Source: Tilletia caries (taxonomy: Eukaryota > Basidiomycota > Exobasidiomycetes > Tilletiales > Tilletiaceae). Taken from it: DNA of 64,000 nt. Positions 31,866-45,355 of the stretch are shown piece by piece. A program made the position numbers and the translations under genes. Each line of letters starts with the position of its first letter. Position 1 is the stretch's first letter. The DNA lies in the NCBI GenBank assembly GCA_032718865.1, contig JALUTQ010000039.1:1426001-1490000 (forward strand), given 5' to 3'. The notes below the pieces were generated by a model. It was not told the DNA's origin and searched no databases. It saw only the letters and a program-made list of their open reading frames with translations.

Positions 31866-32061
31866 GAGATGGCCCTTGGGGATTTTGGTCCCTTTCCCCC
31901 CCCCATTCATGTCAACCGCGGATTTCAGGTCTTTACCCCCATAACTGTAGCATCTTCTCTTCCCTTTCGTCGTCTGTTTGGGACATCTCTCTCCGTCAAA
32001 TGTCACACAACTGCAGTCTCAAAGTATGTATATTGTTCTTTTGAAAGGGGAGTTCGCTTGA

Positions 32062-33173
32062 TCAAAATTGCGCACGGAAGTAGTTTGCGAGCTCTTGTGT
32101 GGGAAGCATGTCGAAGTGGCCTGTCGTGATGGAGTCGTAGTCGGTTTGGATCCACTTGGAAGGATGGTCAGTTTGTGTCGAGAGGAGCTGATGGAGGTAG
32201 GACCAAGCGAGCTCTGGTTGTGCCAGACTGAGCAGTTCGTCCTTTCGGGAGTGGACGATGCGGATACGGGGCAGTGGATCCCTCGTGCGTTCATCTCTCG
32301 CTTGGGAAAGGTGCGTGTTGGATGATGATGCTGGCGTGGAGTACGCGTACTGGTCAGCGAGGACCCAGGTGCGAATGCTTGCTGGCTGGTAACGGCCGTG
32401 GGTGGGTATCTCGGCTGGCAAGAATTGAGGCGGGTCAAAAGCCTGCCCGACAAAGGTTGCGTACGCTTCTACAGAAGAGTACTCGTCGAGCAGGGCGTCG
32501 ATATCGTAGATGCCGTCGAGCAACACATAGGCATGAATGTGGGCTCGGAGGGAGGATGGGTGGAGAGGCCTGTGGACAGGGACTGGGTCGAGGCTTGAAG
32601 CAGATGTTGGATGGGTAGAAGAGGGTGAGGATGGTGGGTCCAGCATGGACGCGGCTACGAGCCAGGCTCCGACGGAGTGTCCGCTCAGAATGACGCCTTC
32701 GGTCTGATACTCGTCCGGATGCCTTGTAGGCCGATCGATGAGGAGGTACCGAAGGGCGGCATGGACGTCTTCGATATGGGCCGGGTGGGAGACCGGGCCT
32801 GTTTTCTCTCTTTGGTCGGGGTACGGCGAGAGGCGGTAGTTGATCAGTGCGACTGCGATGGGGGATTTGGCGGCATCTGACGAGGGCGTGGCGAGGTTGA
32901 GGGCGAGTGGGTGCAGTTCTTCGTTATCTCCCGCCCGCCAGGCGCCTCTAATGCGTCAATGCAGGAAACCCGTACTTGTCAGCGCCCGACATACATCTCT
33001 ACTTCCTTCTGAGAAATGTACAGAGAGACTCACCCATGTATGGAGATGAGCAATCTGGGTGGAGACTCAGAAGGGTGAGGGAGGAAAAGGTCAACCGTCT
33101 GCTGGGCGAGGACATGCCCACCGCCATCAGGCAGGTAAGGGATCTTGAGCAACTGTCTGGGAGGGTTCAGCAT
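32062..33173 (-). CDS. Kynurenine-formamidase-like alpha/beta hydrolase
   Basis: Two minus-strand exons, 33173-33034 and 32947-32062, giving 341 residues. The oxyanion motif HGGAW lies at residues 46-50, split by the intron. The nucleophile elbow is GHSVGA with Ser138. SRKDELLSLAQPE and TTGHFDMLP carry the acid and histidine near the C-terminus. This arrangement is typical of arylformamidase (BNA7), which hydrolyses N-formylkynurenine in NAD synthesis from tryptophan. Related carboxylesterases share it. The start is the first ATG after an in-frame stop and gives MLNPPRQLLKIPYLPDG. The N-terminus is slightly short for the family, so another upstream exon is possible. Confidence 0.78.
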
Positions 33174-34186
33174 GTTGTTTTCTCCGATCTGTTTTCCTGC
33201 TTCAAGGCCACGAACTTCTGCGCCTCCGCCTTCACTCTCGCCAGCCTGAAGTGTGTATGATGGCTCAGTCGCGGTTGTATGTACCTGTGCTCTTTTCTGC
33301 CCTTCGAGGATGGCGAGGACGTGAGGTCAAGCGCTCAATGTCGGGTCGACAAGGCATACAGCTCGGTGATGCTGATTCCGGAGCGGGGCGTCCGGAAAAA
33401 CAGATTACCCTCGGCCCTAGCGATCTTTGGTTGGCGCGGAGAAATAATAAGCGGTGGAAGCAGATCTAAATGAATGATCTGCAAAAATAATAAGTAGTGA
33501 GCTCGTTACTCGTTCCTGGTCGTTATTTCGGCTGGAGACTGTTCGAGGATTGGCGTCTCGAGTAGTCATGAAGGACGTGTACAGATGGTAAGCAAGCTGG
33601 CGGCTGGGCATCGTTGCGACCCCAACGTATGTATCTATTTAATCGCACACGGCGTGTGTGGACTACTGTGGACGCACTTTTATGCATTGGCTCAACGCTG
33701 TTGCTGGTCTTGAGGTGCCTATTACTGCATTACCGGTTTAGGGACCTCAGAATGGAGTCTCAAGACTATCGCTCAGGGCAGAAAATTCGACCGATGGATC
33801 TGGCTGAGACCACGGGCCGCGGGTTACAAAATTCTAAGTGAATTTCCCCCCTGGTCCCCTTACAGTACTTGGTTTGGGACTGGGCAGTGGGCTGCCTGCT
33901 TGCCTCTTTCGATTCAGGCTGCGGACAGCACTCATCGAGCATCAAGCTTTCCAACGTAGCAGCAGCAGCAAGCAGCAAGGCAGGAAAGGCAGCAGGCGGT
34001 AAAGAAGAGCTTGCTTCTCTTCCAGGGGCTCAAAGCTGAAAAATCGACCCCTTATTAGGCCTTAGCGCTCACTGACCCCGTCCAAGGCACCGTCTGCAGG
34101 AGCGGCAGGGAGACAAGCAAAGCCGCATAATACAAGATTCATCGGTTCATCAAGCAGCAAGCAACAGACAGCAGGGAGCAAGCACA
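33174..34186. promoter_or_regulatory. Divergent intergenic region
   Basis: About 1 kb between the hydrolase (minus) and the large disordered protein (plus). It contains gcagcagcagcaagcagcaaggcag-type repeats near 33955-34000. No gene is supported. Confidence 0.4.
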
Positions 34187-37100
34187 ATGGCGACTTCCGC
34201 CTCATCACTGCGGCCGCCGCTTCCCATTAAGCAGGCCTCTTCCTCATCTTCCGCCTCCGCCTCCGCCTCCGCCTCGACCTCATCCTCGGGCGATCCATCG
34301 CAGGCCACTCCCAGCCCAACCCGCTCAAAATCATTACGGCATCGCCTAAGCTTTCGCAGACCAAAGCAAAGCGACGTACAGGGACAGGGGGAACACTCTC
34401 CAAGCGAAGCCGTCCCGCCATTGCCTTCCCCCCTTCACCAACAGTCGCTGCCTCCCCCAGCAGCAACACCAGGCCCGTCTCCGAAGGACTCGCGGTCTTT
34501 GCTCAGCCCGCTCCGGAGAAGCTTCTCAAGATCGCGTCTCGCTGTGTCCCACTCAGCACCAGGATCGGCCGCAACCTCGCCCAACGCATCCACTTCGGAT
34601 CTCAGCGTCAGCACAGGCGCATATACTCCCAGAGCCTCTTCGTCGTCTGCTGTTTCCTCACCGACATCTCCGTTTCCCAACGACTCGGTATCGACCCCTC
34701 GTCGAGCCGACTCTCGGGCCTTGTCACCAGCAGAGTCATCTCCAGCCTCACCGGCACCCGCTCGCACACTTCACCGGCTTCGCTCGCTCTCCTTCTCAAG
34801 AAAGCGACCCACCGTTGACACGTCCCGGCAAAGTCTCGACCAGTCAGATTTGTCCCCAGTAGCGGGGTCCTCCACCTTCTCACCGTCTTCGGAAGCGCCT
34901 CCCGTTCCCGTCCTGTCATCCGCATACATGCACTTCCGCTCACCTGTCTCCACCCTCACCAGCCCAAGTTCGACAGCAGATTCGCCAATGGCGCCCTCCA
35001 AGGCACTCAAGGCTCCAAAGCCCTCCCATTCTGTGCAAACAAATCTCACCATGCGCGCCGCAGAGGTCTCTCCGCCTTCTTCCTCACTCTCCACAGCATC
35101 CTCACAGTCCACTTCCTCCTTCACCTCTCGCTCCTCCTCTTTCTCTACCAATGCCTCCTCATATCCTGTCTCGCCTGCCGTCTCCGCACTCGACCACGCT
35201 CTGCCAATATCTAGGAAGATTGTGGCGCCATCCACAACTCCTGTGGTCTCGGCGACACCAACACGCCAGCCTCAACAGGACAAGCCTGCTCTGCAAAGGC
35301 ATACTTCGGCCTCCACAGCATCACCAGTACAACGGCAGGCTCCTACAAGGAAGGGCACGAAAGATACCAAAGCATCAGAATCGCCCACAACTACCCTGGC
35401 ATCGCTCGAGCCCGCCACTCCTCTTTCAGCGTCCAAGTCCTTCAAAGCGACCTTCAAGCGGAAAGTCTTTGGCCGGTCCGCCTCGTCGACTACAGCCACA
35501 GAACCTCCTACCCCGGATCTCGTGGGCGATTCCTCGACATCAACATTAGACTCTGCCGATGATCCGACTTCCACGCCCCCTTCCCAGCCCAGTCCTTTGC
35601 GGGCTGTTGACCCCATCCTAACCGGGACGGGCAAACTTGATTTCTTTGACAGCATCAAGAACTTGCCATCGGAAGACGGTCACGGGGCGGCAACAGCGGC
35701 CTTCTTGGCAAGCAGGAACAACAACCAGGCGGGAGGGGCGGTACAAAAACAGGGCTTGTCGTCGATTCAGACGGCTAGTGCGCTCGGTGTGAGCAATCTG
35801 GGCCCAGGTCCGACCATGCCTCTAGCTCCGTCGCCGATCCTACTTTCTCCCAAGAAAGCGACTCTCAATCGCGCACTGAGCGAAGAGCCGGAATCATTGG
35901 TTGCGTCCTCATCGTTGGCGTTTCCTACCCACCGACGCTCGGCCCCTTCCGATGGGTCGATGGAATTGGGCTCGGATCTCTTGATGGCTGTGATGTCTGT
36001 TCAAGCTTTGGACAAAGAGAGAGGTGAGCCTTGTCCCCCTTTGTTCGATCGCGATGCTCGCGTCGTGTCAGTGATGAACATCTTCTGACCCTATTTCTGT
36101 CTTCTCCCCTGACTTTTTGAATTTTTAACTGGTTCTGAAGAAAAAGCTGCTGCTGCTGCTGCCAGATACGGTCGGAGTTCCACTTTGGACTCGTTCGAAT
36201 CTTCCAGTCTAAATCACGGCCGACCCAGCATGGCGCAGACGATGCGGACGCTGCCGCCGTCGATGTCAGAGTCGCCTGAAAGCCTCAGCATGCACCTTCC
36301 TCCAATTACTGCGGGCCGGCCATCGCTACAATATGGCGGCTTTTCCCCACCCAGAGGAGCCGCATCCTCCTTGTACGGCCCTGCTTCCAGTCACGGCCAC
36401 GGCTCGTCGCGTCGCTTCCTCACCGAGGCACAGATGCGGGACTTGGATCAGCAGACTGCCTTGTATGCGGAGCGGGTCCGGCAGGAACGGCGGCCGATGC
36501 CTGTCCACCGACCTGGACTGTTCGCCACGGCTGTGCGAGACGAGGAGGACTCGGAGGATGACTATGGGGCTGATGAGGATGAGGAAGAACAGAGGTCTCG
36601 TCAGAGGGCTGCGAAGAGTCGGGCGGGGCCCGGCCGATCGGCTGCAGGGAAGGGATCTACTCCAGCTGCCCTTTTGCTTAACGTGAACACGGCGAATCTG
36701 GAGCCAGTCAGCCCTACCTCGGGCTCAATACTGTTCCCATCAACGATCACGCAGGGCAAGATGAAGCGCAGCAAGGATTCGAAGAAAGATGACAGACGGG
36801 CAGGATCGCCTTGGGATGTCTCTTCGGATGAGGAGGACGCCAGACCTGTGGTCAGGACCCCCGAACCAGGATTGGACCTTCCTGCCAAGCGGGCGCTATA
36901 CACTTGCACGCTTCTCAAGATTCATCCTCACCTGGCTCCTCACTTCCTTGTGCCTGGCAACCCGACGGCCCAACCACTTGCGGCCGTCGCCCTTGCTGCC
37001 AAAAGTTCCGATTCGGACGCCCCCAATCCGCCGACGGAGGTCCGATTCCCGCGCTCAACCAACGGAGCCACATTCCTGGCCGGCCACGCTTCGACGACGT

Positions 37101-39286
37101 CGCTTATACGGGGCGGGCTACGGATCGCTCTTGCACGTGCCCAAGTGATGCGAGCGCTCAAGCGCCGTAAACTGCCGCTCGTCGAAGAAGTCGAGATCTC
37201 CTGGTTCCAGCGCAAGTACGGCAGCGAGCTCGTCGCTCCTGATCGAGTCATGGCTGAGATGGGCAGGAGACCGCAGGCGAGCCCGGAGGCGCTGATGAAG
37301 CCGCCCGTGGCGAGTGAGTCTGGCGAGAATGGAGTGTCTGCGCAGGTGGATGAGGCGGCGAACCCGATGAAGTCGTGGGCTCAACGTGGTCGATTTGCGG
37401 AACGGATGCGGGATTGGAAGCCCTTGGAGGGCCAAGGTGGCAGTGCGGAGGATTCGGTCGAGGCTCAATCCGTCTTGGCGCATTTCCTCGTCCAGTCGCC
37501 CGACTTCCGCATGGTGCCCAAACCTCCGGCTTTGCTGCTGTCTGCACGTGTATGTGCACTGGCAGGTGTGCCTAAGCCGAGTTGGATCCCGCCAACTGCA
37601 CCGCCGAAACGGTTCCGCTCGCGCGAGATTGCTGCGCGTAATGCGGGTTTGAGTCGCAGTGCGTCGCTGATCGGAGCGCCCTGGCTTGCGCCGCGAGTGT
37701 CTGCCAGTCCGACCTCTTCGGCTCCTGTCAGTCCTTCGGCGGAAAGCGATTCGAGTGCGTCCATGCTCGCTGCGCCGGATGCTGGGCAGAGGCGTGATTC
37801 TTCTCTGCTCACGGCTGGAAATGCTGCGCGACCAGCTTCGACGGCTAGCGCTTCTTCTGCTTCACCCTCGCCTTCCTCCTCTTCTCCGTCGTCCGATGCT
37901 TTCTTGATGCGTCACCTCAAGCAGTCCCTCCCTCCTTCTCTGACCCAGAACGTCATCACCGAAGAAGAAGTGCTGCAAGATAGCGATGAAGAAGACCTTC
38001 CCCTCGCTTTACTGCAGTCGCACCGTCGTGATCAGCAGCGTCGTACTTACGAGGCTCAGTTCCGGCAGCGGGAAGCGGAACGGCGGCGGGAGGAACAGGA
38101 TCGTCGAACGTTGGAGCGGAACAGAGCCATGCTTGCCGATGCCCGAGAACGGAGGGCAAAGGGCGATGTGCGGGCAAGTGTGTTGCAAGCACATGACTAT
38201 GGAGCGGGTGATGCTAGTACTGCTGCTCTCGGACCATCGGAACAGCAGAAGGAGACAAAGGGACGCGGCCGCCAGAGTTCATCGGAGACTGCTCTGGCTC
38301 CATCCTTGCCGCGTCGCTCCAGCTTCATGCACGACGACAACCGCTCGGTCGATGCTGATCCACGGTCGTCGCGGCTCTATCCTGCACACGAGGTGACTCC
38401 GATGCGATCGGTATCGGCTGTCAACCTGCGAGCGTCGTACATCGAGGGCCCGTCGAGCGCGAAATCGGGTCGTCGGCTGAGCAAGATGCCGAGTTCGGCC
38501 TCGTTTGGCGCGAATGTGCTTACGACGCCTGTAGCAGCCAGTGGGTCCTCTCAGAACTTGCTCTCGCCACCCGCCCCTGCGTCGATCCGTCAGCGCTCGC
38601 CCGATCGGTCCTCGACGATGCCGACGTCTGCTGAACTCGCGAGGGGCGTCTCGATGGGTGGCCTTGCTCCGCTTCAGGCCAGTCGATCTGGTGTGCTTGC
38701 GACGCCGCCGAGTTGGAGCGCGGGTGGTCACCGTGCGAGTGGGATGCCTCATGGGAATGGGGTCAGTGCACATGCGCTTCCCCTCGCCACGCCTCCTTCT
38801 CCGTACACTCAGCAGCAGCAACAACAGCATCTGCAACCTCCGTCTCGGACTAATTCGGGCCCTGCTAAAGCGGGCTCATCGGCTGCGCATGATCGTATGA
38901 TGGCTGCCATGTCGTACAACGGTCCGGCGTCGTCTCATGGACAAGGCATGGGCCCGAGCTCGAGCCCTGGTGTCAGTCCGGGACGTCAGGCTACGGGTGC
39001 TGGTGGATTCCCCTTCCAATCGTCGGCCTCGGTTCATGGACACGGCGGCGGGGGCATGAACCAGGCGCAAGGCATGTACATGATGAACCCTCAACAACAG
39101 CAGCAGCATATGTCGATGTATTACGGTGCCAATCTGCAGGCGTTGCAGTACCAGCAGGCGATGGCGGCTGGCTACATGCGGCCGACTTCGACATTTATGG
39201 GGCAGCAGCCGTACCCGGCTCAGCCCCTCGTTGCACTCGATTCACGCAACTTCCCTGCGTCTGCCACGGTCCTGCATCGCTCGTAG
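34187..39286 (+). CDS. Large Ser/Pro-rich disordered protein, 1660 residues
   Basis: Two exons, 34187-36023 and 36141-39286, joined at GAA (KERE then KAAAAAARYG). I do not recognise the family. The first 600 residues are Ser/Thr/Pro-rich with many SP and TP sites and short basic patches (KSLRHRLSFRRPKQ, SFSRSRL, LSFSRKRP). They suggest a heavily phosphorylated protein. Three better-conserved-looking islands occur in exon 2. They are LTEAQMRDLDQQTALYAERV with GLFATAVRDEED, then KRALYTCTLLKIHPHLAPHF plus WFQRKYGSELVAPDR, and SVLAHFLVQSPDFRMVPKPP with GVPKPSWIPPTAPPKRF. A coiled coil with many arginines lies near YEAQFRQREAERRREEQDRR. The C-terminus is Gln/Met-rich. Polarity or signalling scaffold is only a guess. 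Confidence 0.75.
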
Positions 39287-40195
39287 ATATCCCGCCAGAC
39301 GGAGATGACGAATAACGGACTCCCGGAACACTATTTTTTTCAGCTCGCTCTTCCAATTCTTCTTCTTCTTCTTCTTCCTTTCTTCGTCTCCTTCCTGCTC
39401 GACCCCACTCGATCCCGATCTCTTTTCTCTCCCAGGTTTCGCCTCTCGAACGGATCGGTCCGACTTTGACGGGGTTGACAATAGTCGCGCCTCCTGGCGT
39501 TACCGCGCCTTTACAAAGGGCGGGCCAAGCAAGAGGCAGGCAGGACAATCTCCCAGCGGACCAACATCTCAAAAATCGGTATAAGCTCTTCTCTCTCTCC
39601 TCTTTCGGACTCTACGTAACTCGCGCCCCTTCCCTCTTCTCGGCTCTCGGAACACTTCGCTCAGACGGTCTCCTGGCTTTCGCCTCTTGCATACAAGAAT
39701 CCTCCAACTTCGAATCATCGATCTCCGACCCACAGCAGCGCAAATTATATCCTCGCGCTTGCCCACACTTTCACCCTCTTTTTAAACACACCCTTCGGCC
39801 CGCACACTCCAAGATCCAATCCACCACTGCCTTTAACACTCTACCTCGTAACCCCAACCCCTCCCTTATCCTCTGCTGCTTTCGTAACCGTAACCCCCTA
39901 TTTTTTGGCCTTCTATTCTGTTCGCTTCTCCCGCTCGTCTCTTGCAATTTACACTCTGGCCTGCATCGCTTCTGACAGCCTCGACTACTGGGTCGGGAAT
40001 AGGGAAGCAGCAGTACACCCTTTCATGTGTGATTCGGCGGGCAGGAGGGAGAACGTCGGAGAACGGAGACGTGACAAAAGAAAGGACAAGAAAGGAATCG
40101 AAGTCGGGAGCGGGAGCCCAAGATTGGAAGAGAGTCTCTCAAAGATATCGTTCGCTGAGCGGCACTGATTATAGGCCAACCTGTTGGGAACGGCC
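39287..40195. other. Convergent 3' region between the large protein and STH1/SNF2
   Basis: 909 bases rich in CT tracts (cttcttcttcttcttcc near 39360). Open frames exist but are short and low quality. It contains the 3' ends of two convergent genes. Confidence 0.45.
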
Positions 40196-43100
40196 TCACT
40201 CGTCGTCGCTCATTTCCTCGTCGCTAGGGACAGCCCGTGCGCCACGCTTCGCCGGGGAAGCAGTACCGCCGCTGCGTCCTTTGCCCTTACTACCACCAGC
40301 AGCAGCAGCACCTGCGCTTTTACCCTGAGGACCTTTACCACCACCACCACCGCCGCGCGCCATCTTGATCTTGAGCTTCGTCTTCCCTGCGCCTCCGGGC
40401 GTAGGCGTCCCCAAGCTGCCAGCACCACCGGCATCCTCGTCGTACTCCTCATCGTCATCCTCATCATCGTCATCGTCCTCAGCAGCGCCATTCCCACCCG
40501 CGGCCTGCCCAGAAGACGACGGGCCCGCACCAGCAGCAGCAGCCACCCCGCCAAACTCTTCCGCCTCGGGCAGTTCATGTTCAACGACGGCCTTGGCGAA
40601 GGTCTTGTCGAAGATCTTGTTGAGCTCTTCGGCGTCGATGAAGACTATGGAGTCATCGGCGTTGAAGGTGCGGGCGTTGGTGAACATCAGGAGGAAGTCT
40701 TCCCGGCATTGCGACGCTGCCTTGTATACGAGTTGGTCAATCTTCTTCTTGATGTCACGCATCGCAATCGGCTTTTGGATGATGCTGGAGGATCAATCTG
40801 GGGTGTCAGTATCATATGCATACACCAAGACTCAGCCATGGTGTGGGGATGTACTCACACGTAGTACTCTGGGTATATCGTCTTCCGAGGCTTGTCCATG
40901 AAGACGTCCGACCGTCTCCGATCGCCATCTTGGCAGCTCAACAGCGCATTATACACCATCAACATCGCATCGCGGATACGCGTCCGGACCTCGTCAGTCG
41001 ACTGTACCGGCTTCCGCCGCTTCCCACCAGGCGTAGCAGCGCCCGATCGCCGACCGGGCATGGGTTCGTCGTAATCGCCACCGTCCGGCGAATCTTCTAT
41101 GCGCTTTCTCTTCCGGACCGAGCCGCTCGGACCGGGCGAGGCCTCGGAGAGGTCGTAGTTCGCAAGGTTCGCAGCTGCCGACTTGCGTGGACGGCCTCGC
41201 TTCGATGGCTGAGGAGCGGGCGTCGGCTCGGGCGTGCTCTCCATCTCATCGTCCATCACGCTCTCCTTGCGCTTCCGCTTGGCATCCCGTCGTCGGCGTC
41301 GGTCCATGGCAACGTCGTCAGGGTTCTCTCCAGCTTCGACGGTGCGGACCCATTGTTCCTCTGTCATGCCGTCGTCGTAGTTGACCGTGGTGCGCTTGCG
41401 GACTTGGGGGAGCTCTTCTTCGACCTTGCTCATGTTCTTGGCGTCGATGTCACCTTGGTAGACAGTAGGCAGCTCGCTTTCTTGGATGAGACGGGGCGGA
41501 GGCTTGCCCTTCTTGCCAGCAGCCTTCCAATCCGCCAACTCCTTCGCCTCTCGCTCCTTGTCCATCCGACCGAACAGCTCCTTCTCGTCCTCCTTACGAG
41601 CCAAAATCTCATTCAGCTCATCGTCATTGAGATCACCGCGCTCCTCCTCATCCTCGTCATTGTTGTCCTCGAGCAAGGCGCGAAGCAGCATGTCGCGGTC
41701 CTCGGCACTGGCCTGGTTGTCGAATTTACCAGCCTGGATGACCTTGCTGTCTATCTCGAGCTTGAACTGGGCTCGAGCCAAGATGGTCTCCTCGATCGAC
41801 TTCTCCATGACCAGACGCAGGATTCGGACCTCCATCTTCTGACCGATACGATGCGCACGATCTTGCGCCTGCAAATCCTGGTGCGCTGTTCAAACCAAAA
41901 GCAGTACCCAATTCATCAGCAAAGCGCAGCCTGCGTTTGAAAGGTCGCCCAGCATTCACTCACGATTCCAGTCAGAGTCATAAATGATGACGGTGTCCGC
42001 CGTCTGCAAGTTGAGACCGAGACCACCGGCACGAGTGGACAGGATGAAGATGAAGAACTCCGAGTCCTTGGCATTGAACTTTGCCAGCATGTCCGCGCGG
42101 TCATCAGGCTTGGTGTGACCGTCGAGACGGAGGAACTTGTAGCCTCGGTACTTGAGGAAGTCCTCCATGATGTCCATGATCTGGGTCATTTGGAAGAAGA
42201 TCAAGCACTGTGGGAAAAGTGTGGGAAATGGACACATCAGTACACATTTGGCTCGTCACCTTGGGATTGCTTGTGAAGCGAAGCGACCTTACCCTGTGGT
42301 TGGTGGCGTACATCTTCGGCAAGATGCGGTCCAACAGCTCAAATTTGCCACAGACTCGGTAGATGTCCGGACCCGTCAACTTCGTCGGATTAAGCAAGTC
42401 TTCCACCGCCGGGAAGACATAAGGGTGATTGCACACCTTCCGCAGCTGCATCAGCTTGTTCTGCAGTCCCTTGTTCCCATGCATGGGCACCGGCTTCCCG
42501 TTCGGTCCGATATCATCGCCGCCGGGGATGAACTTGTGCTTACGCATGAACTGCGTCATCTTCAGCTGGAGCAGCGTCATCGGCACCTTGAGCACCTTCT
42601 CGACTTTGTCCGGCAGCTCCGACTCGACGTCCTTCTTCAGTCGACGGAGCAGGAAGGGTCGGAGGACCTTGTGCAGACGCTTGATAATCAGCAGGGCCTC
42701 TTCTTCGTTCAGCTGCATGTTGTTCTCGCCTGCGCCCGTGTTCGCAAAGGGTGTGTTGAACCACTCGTCAAAGCTCTTGACCGAGTTGAAAATGCGAGGG
42801 AGCACAAAGTTGAGCAAGGCCCATAGTTCGGGCAAGTTATTCTGCAACGGCGTACCCGTCAGCAGGAGACGGTACCGACTCGTGTAGTGCTGCGTCAGCG
42901 TGACGGTCAGCTTGCTCTGCGTGTTCTTCATTCGGTGACCCTCGTCGATGATCATGTGAAGCCACTTGACCTTCCCGAGGACTTGCTTCTCTCTGATAAT
43001 GTACTCGTAGGTAGTCAGGACGACCTGGAAGTTGCCGGACTTGACTTGGGCCGCCAGTGCCTTCCGCGCAGGTGGTGATCCCTTGTACACGATCACCATC

Positions 43101-45012
43101 ACGCTCGGTGCCCACTTCGCGAACTCGTTTATCCAGTTCGTCAGCGTCGACAAAGGCACGATGACCAAGTATGGTCCTGGCTGCCGTTTCTTCTCGATCA
43201 AGAAGGTGACGAGCGAGATCGTCTGGATCGTCTTTCCGAGACCCTGAAGCATGCAAAGCAAAAAAGGGCTCAGACACGCCTAGTACGATGCATGGCCCGC
43301 AAAGAGATTATGCTGCACTCACCATCTCATCGGCAAGGATGCCGTTCAGTCGATTGTTGTACAACGACACCATCCACTGGAGACCCTTGAGCTGGTACTC
43401 CTTCAACTTGCCACCGATAAGAATGCCCGGCTGCTCCGGGACCCTCTCCGAGATACGATGCGCCACCGAGTAGTAGTCCACTTTACCCTTATCATCCGCA
43501 ACGTCCTCGTCCTTCCGCGCGCCGAACATCGTCTCATCAACCGCAATCCCGATCTCCTGGATCGCATTGGGATCTTCACCAATCAGCCCACCCAACCCTG
43601 CTCGCTCGGCAGCTATCGCATCCGCATGTACGTCGTCGTTCTGTTGGGCCTGGACAGCCTGTGCGAGACCCTCGAGGTAGGCATCGGTCTGTCTGACAAG
43701 ATGGGCAATACGGGTGTCCTTTGCGGTGTCGATGAGCTTGAGGTAGGCCTCTTCGTCGTCGGCTTTAAGCGCATTGAGACGCTCCTTTGCGATGCGTTCA
43801 ATCCTACGCTGTTCCTCCTTCTCCGTATCCGCATGGAGCTTGAGGACCGCCTTACCGACGCGCTGGGCATGGGTTTGGGTGTTGCGGTGCGCGGCCAGCA
43901 GGTCTTTACCGTGGTTACAGATGGCCTGGAGGTACTCGTGATGCTTGCTCTGTACGCGTTTCTCACGTTCCGCGCGCTGCTTGCGCTCGAGCTGTTCGGT
44001 CATGCGTGCATCTCGGAGCGTCTGCTTTTTGAATCGCCTGAAGGCAGTGCGATCGAGTGCCAGGGTGGCTGCCTCGTTGAGAGAGTTGACGATCTGCTCA
44101 CGCAGCGCCTTTTGGCGGCCCAGGAGCTTGAGTGATTTGTGCTCGATCACCGCTTTTAGCTTGGCATTGTCGCCAATGGTATACTCTTCGTCTTGAATAA
44201 GCTCTGGTTCCTTCCCCTTGAGAGATTGCATTGTGGCGCGCTGGGTGAAATTGGAAGGGAAGGATTCGAGCTCGCGAATGCGTTGTTGGATGCGAGCATT
44301 GATGATGCGATTGCGCTCTTCGAGAAGAAGATGCGGATTGAGGCCGGCGGGCATCAAGCTGGGGACCAAGAGGCGCTGCTGTTTTGACGCCATGAGGTCG
44401 CTGCCGCTTGTGAGTGAATGAGAGAGGTAGGTGAGAGGATGGGTGAATGCATTGTATGGATACACGGAGCTGGAGGGATCGTGTCCTGGCATTGCTGCAT
44501 GCTTGGCTGATGAGTCTCCCTTGGAGCTACCCGGGAGGGGACCGGTGAGTGCCTGTACGGCATTGTGGAGCTTGAGAGCGGTATCTGCGACCTTGCCGAC
44601 GGAGCCTCCGATGTTTCTTAGCTGTGGCAGTGCTGAATCGGAGGGCTCCTTCTTGACGGATGCATAGATGACTCTTTGTACGTGCTCGGGCAGTGGTTGG
44701 TTGTGAGATAGGAGGCGGAACGCGAGGATCTGCGACTGGAGCGTCTGGAGCTGTTCCGGCTTGAACGGCGTTGGTTCTGACTTGACTTCGGCCTTGAGCT
44801 TCTCGACTGGCGATGCTTCTGCGCCCGAGCCATTGCGCGTCCCAGACCCGCCGGCGCTGGCATCCGCTGGCTGTCCATTCGCTATCGACGGTCCTGCACC
44901 GTTTTGGCGCGCTGAAGGGGCGGGAAGATGGAGGGAAGAATGGGAGGGCTGTTCAGCGGGGCAGCATATTTATACAAATATGGAGAGACGTACCTTGCTG
45001 CATGTTCTGCAT
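40196..45012 (-). CDS. STH1/SNF2: SWI/SNF-RSC type ATP-dependent chromatin remodeller
   Basis: Six minus-strand exons keep phase: 45012-44994, 44911-43323, 43243-42293, 42207-41964, 41885-40859 and 40784-40196, giving 1472 residues. Domains in order are a QLQ-like stretch near residue 56 ([14 protein letters not shown]) and an HSA region near 320 ([16 protein letters not shown]). The SNF2 ATPase follows with Walker A GLGKT at 537-541 and DEGH at 636-639. Helicase C starts at 854 ([14 protein letters not shown], later [10 protein letters not shown]). A SnAC-like segment ([14 protein letters not shown]), an AT-hook KRGRPRK near 1160 and a bromodomain near 1255-1325 ([12 protein letters not shown]) complete it. 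It slides or evicts nucleosomes. The short, compact N-terminus fits STH1 slightly better than SNF2. It shares a divergent promoter with CCT1. Confidence 0.95.
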
Positions 45013-45355
45013 TGTGTTTGGCGGGCGAACGACGTGACGCGACCGACTGGGTCAACCGCGGTCCGCTGGGGCGCGTGAGGCGAGGGTGAGGGCGAACACA
45101 GACGGTGTCGCGAGAAAGGGAGGTCTCATCTCGGTTCGGCCCTCTCGGTCCGATGCACCGACTCTCGGCCGAGAGAGTGCACCTTGGCAAGTCACGTGGT
45201 GCAACAGCCGAAGCTTCCGACGCAACGCACCCACCCATCCGCGCGCTCGCCTGCACAGAACAACTTTGCAACTTGCAAGGTCGCCCGCTCGCTCGCTGCT
45301 CATCCAGAAGAATTGGCAGCGCATCTCCCGAACGCATCTTCACATTTCACACAGC
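45013..45355. promoter_or_regulatory. Divergent promoter of STH1/SNF2 and CCT1
   Basis: 343 bases separate the two start codons. The DNA contains an inverted pair around ctctcggccgagag (45162-45175) that could be a regulator site. Both genes are housekeeping, so co-regulation is plausible but not shown. Confidence 0.5.

Noticed and set aside
40816..41940. 374-codon plus-strand frame inside the SNF2 gene
   Set aside because: Antisense shadow. The minus strand carries the conserved helicase, SnAC and AT-hook sequence.
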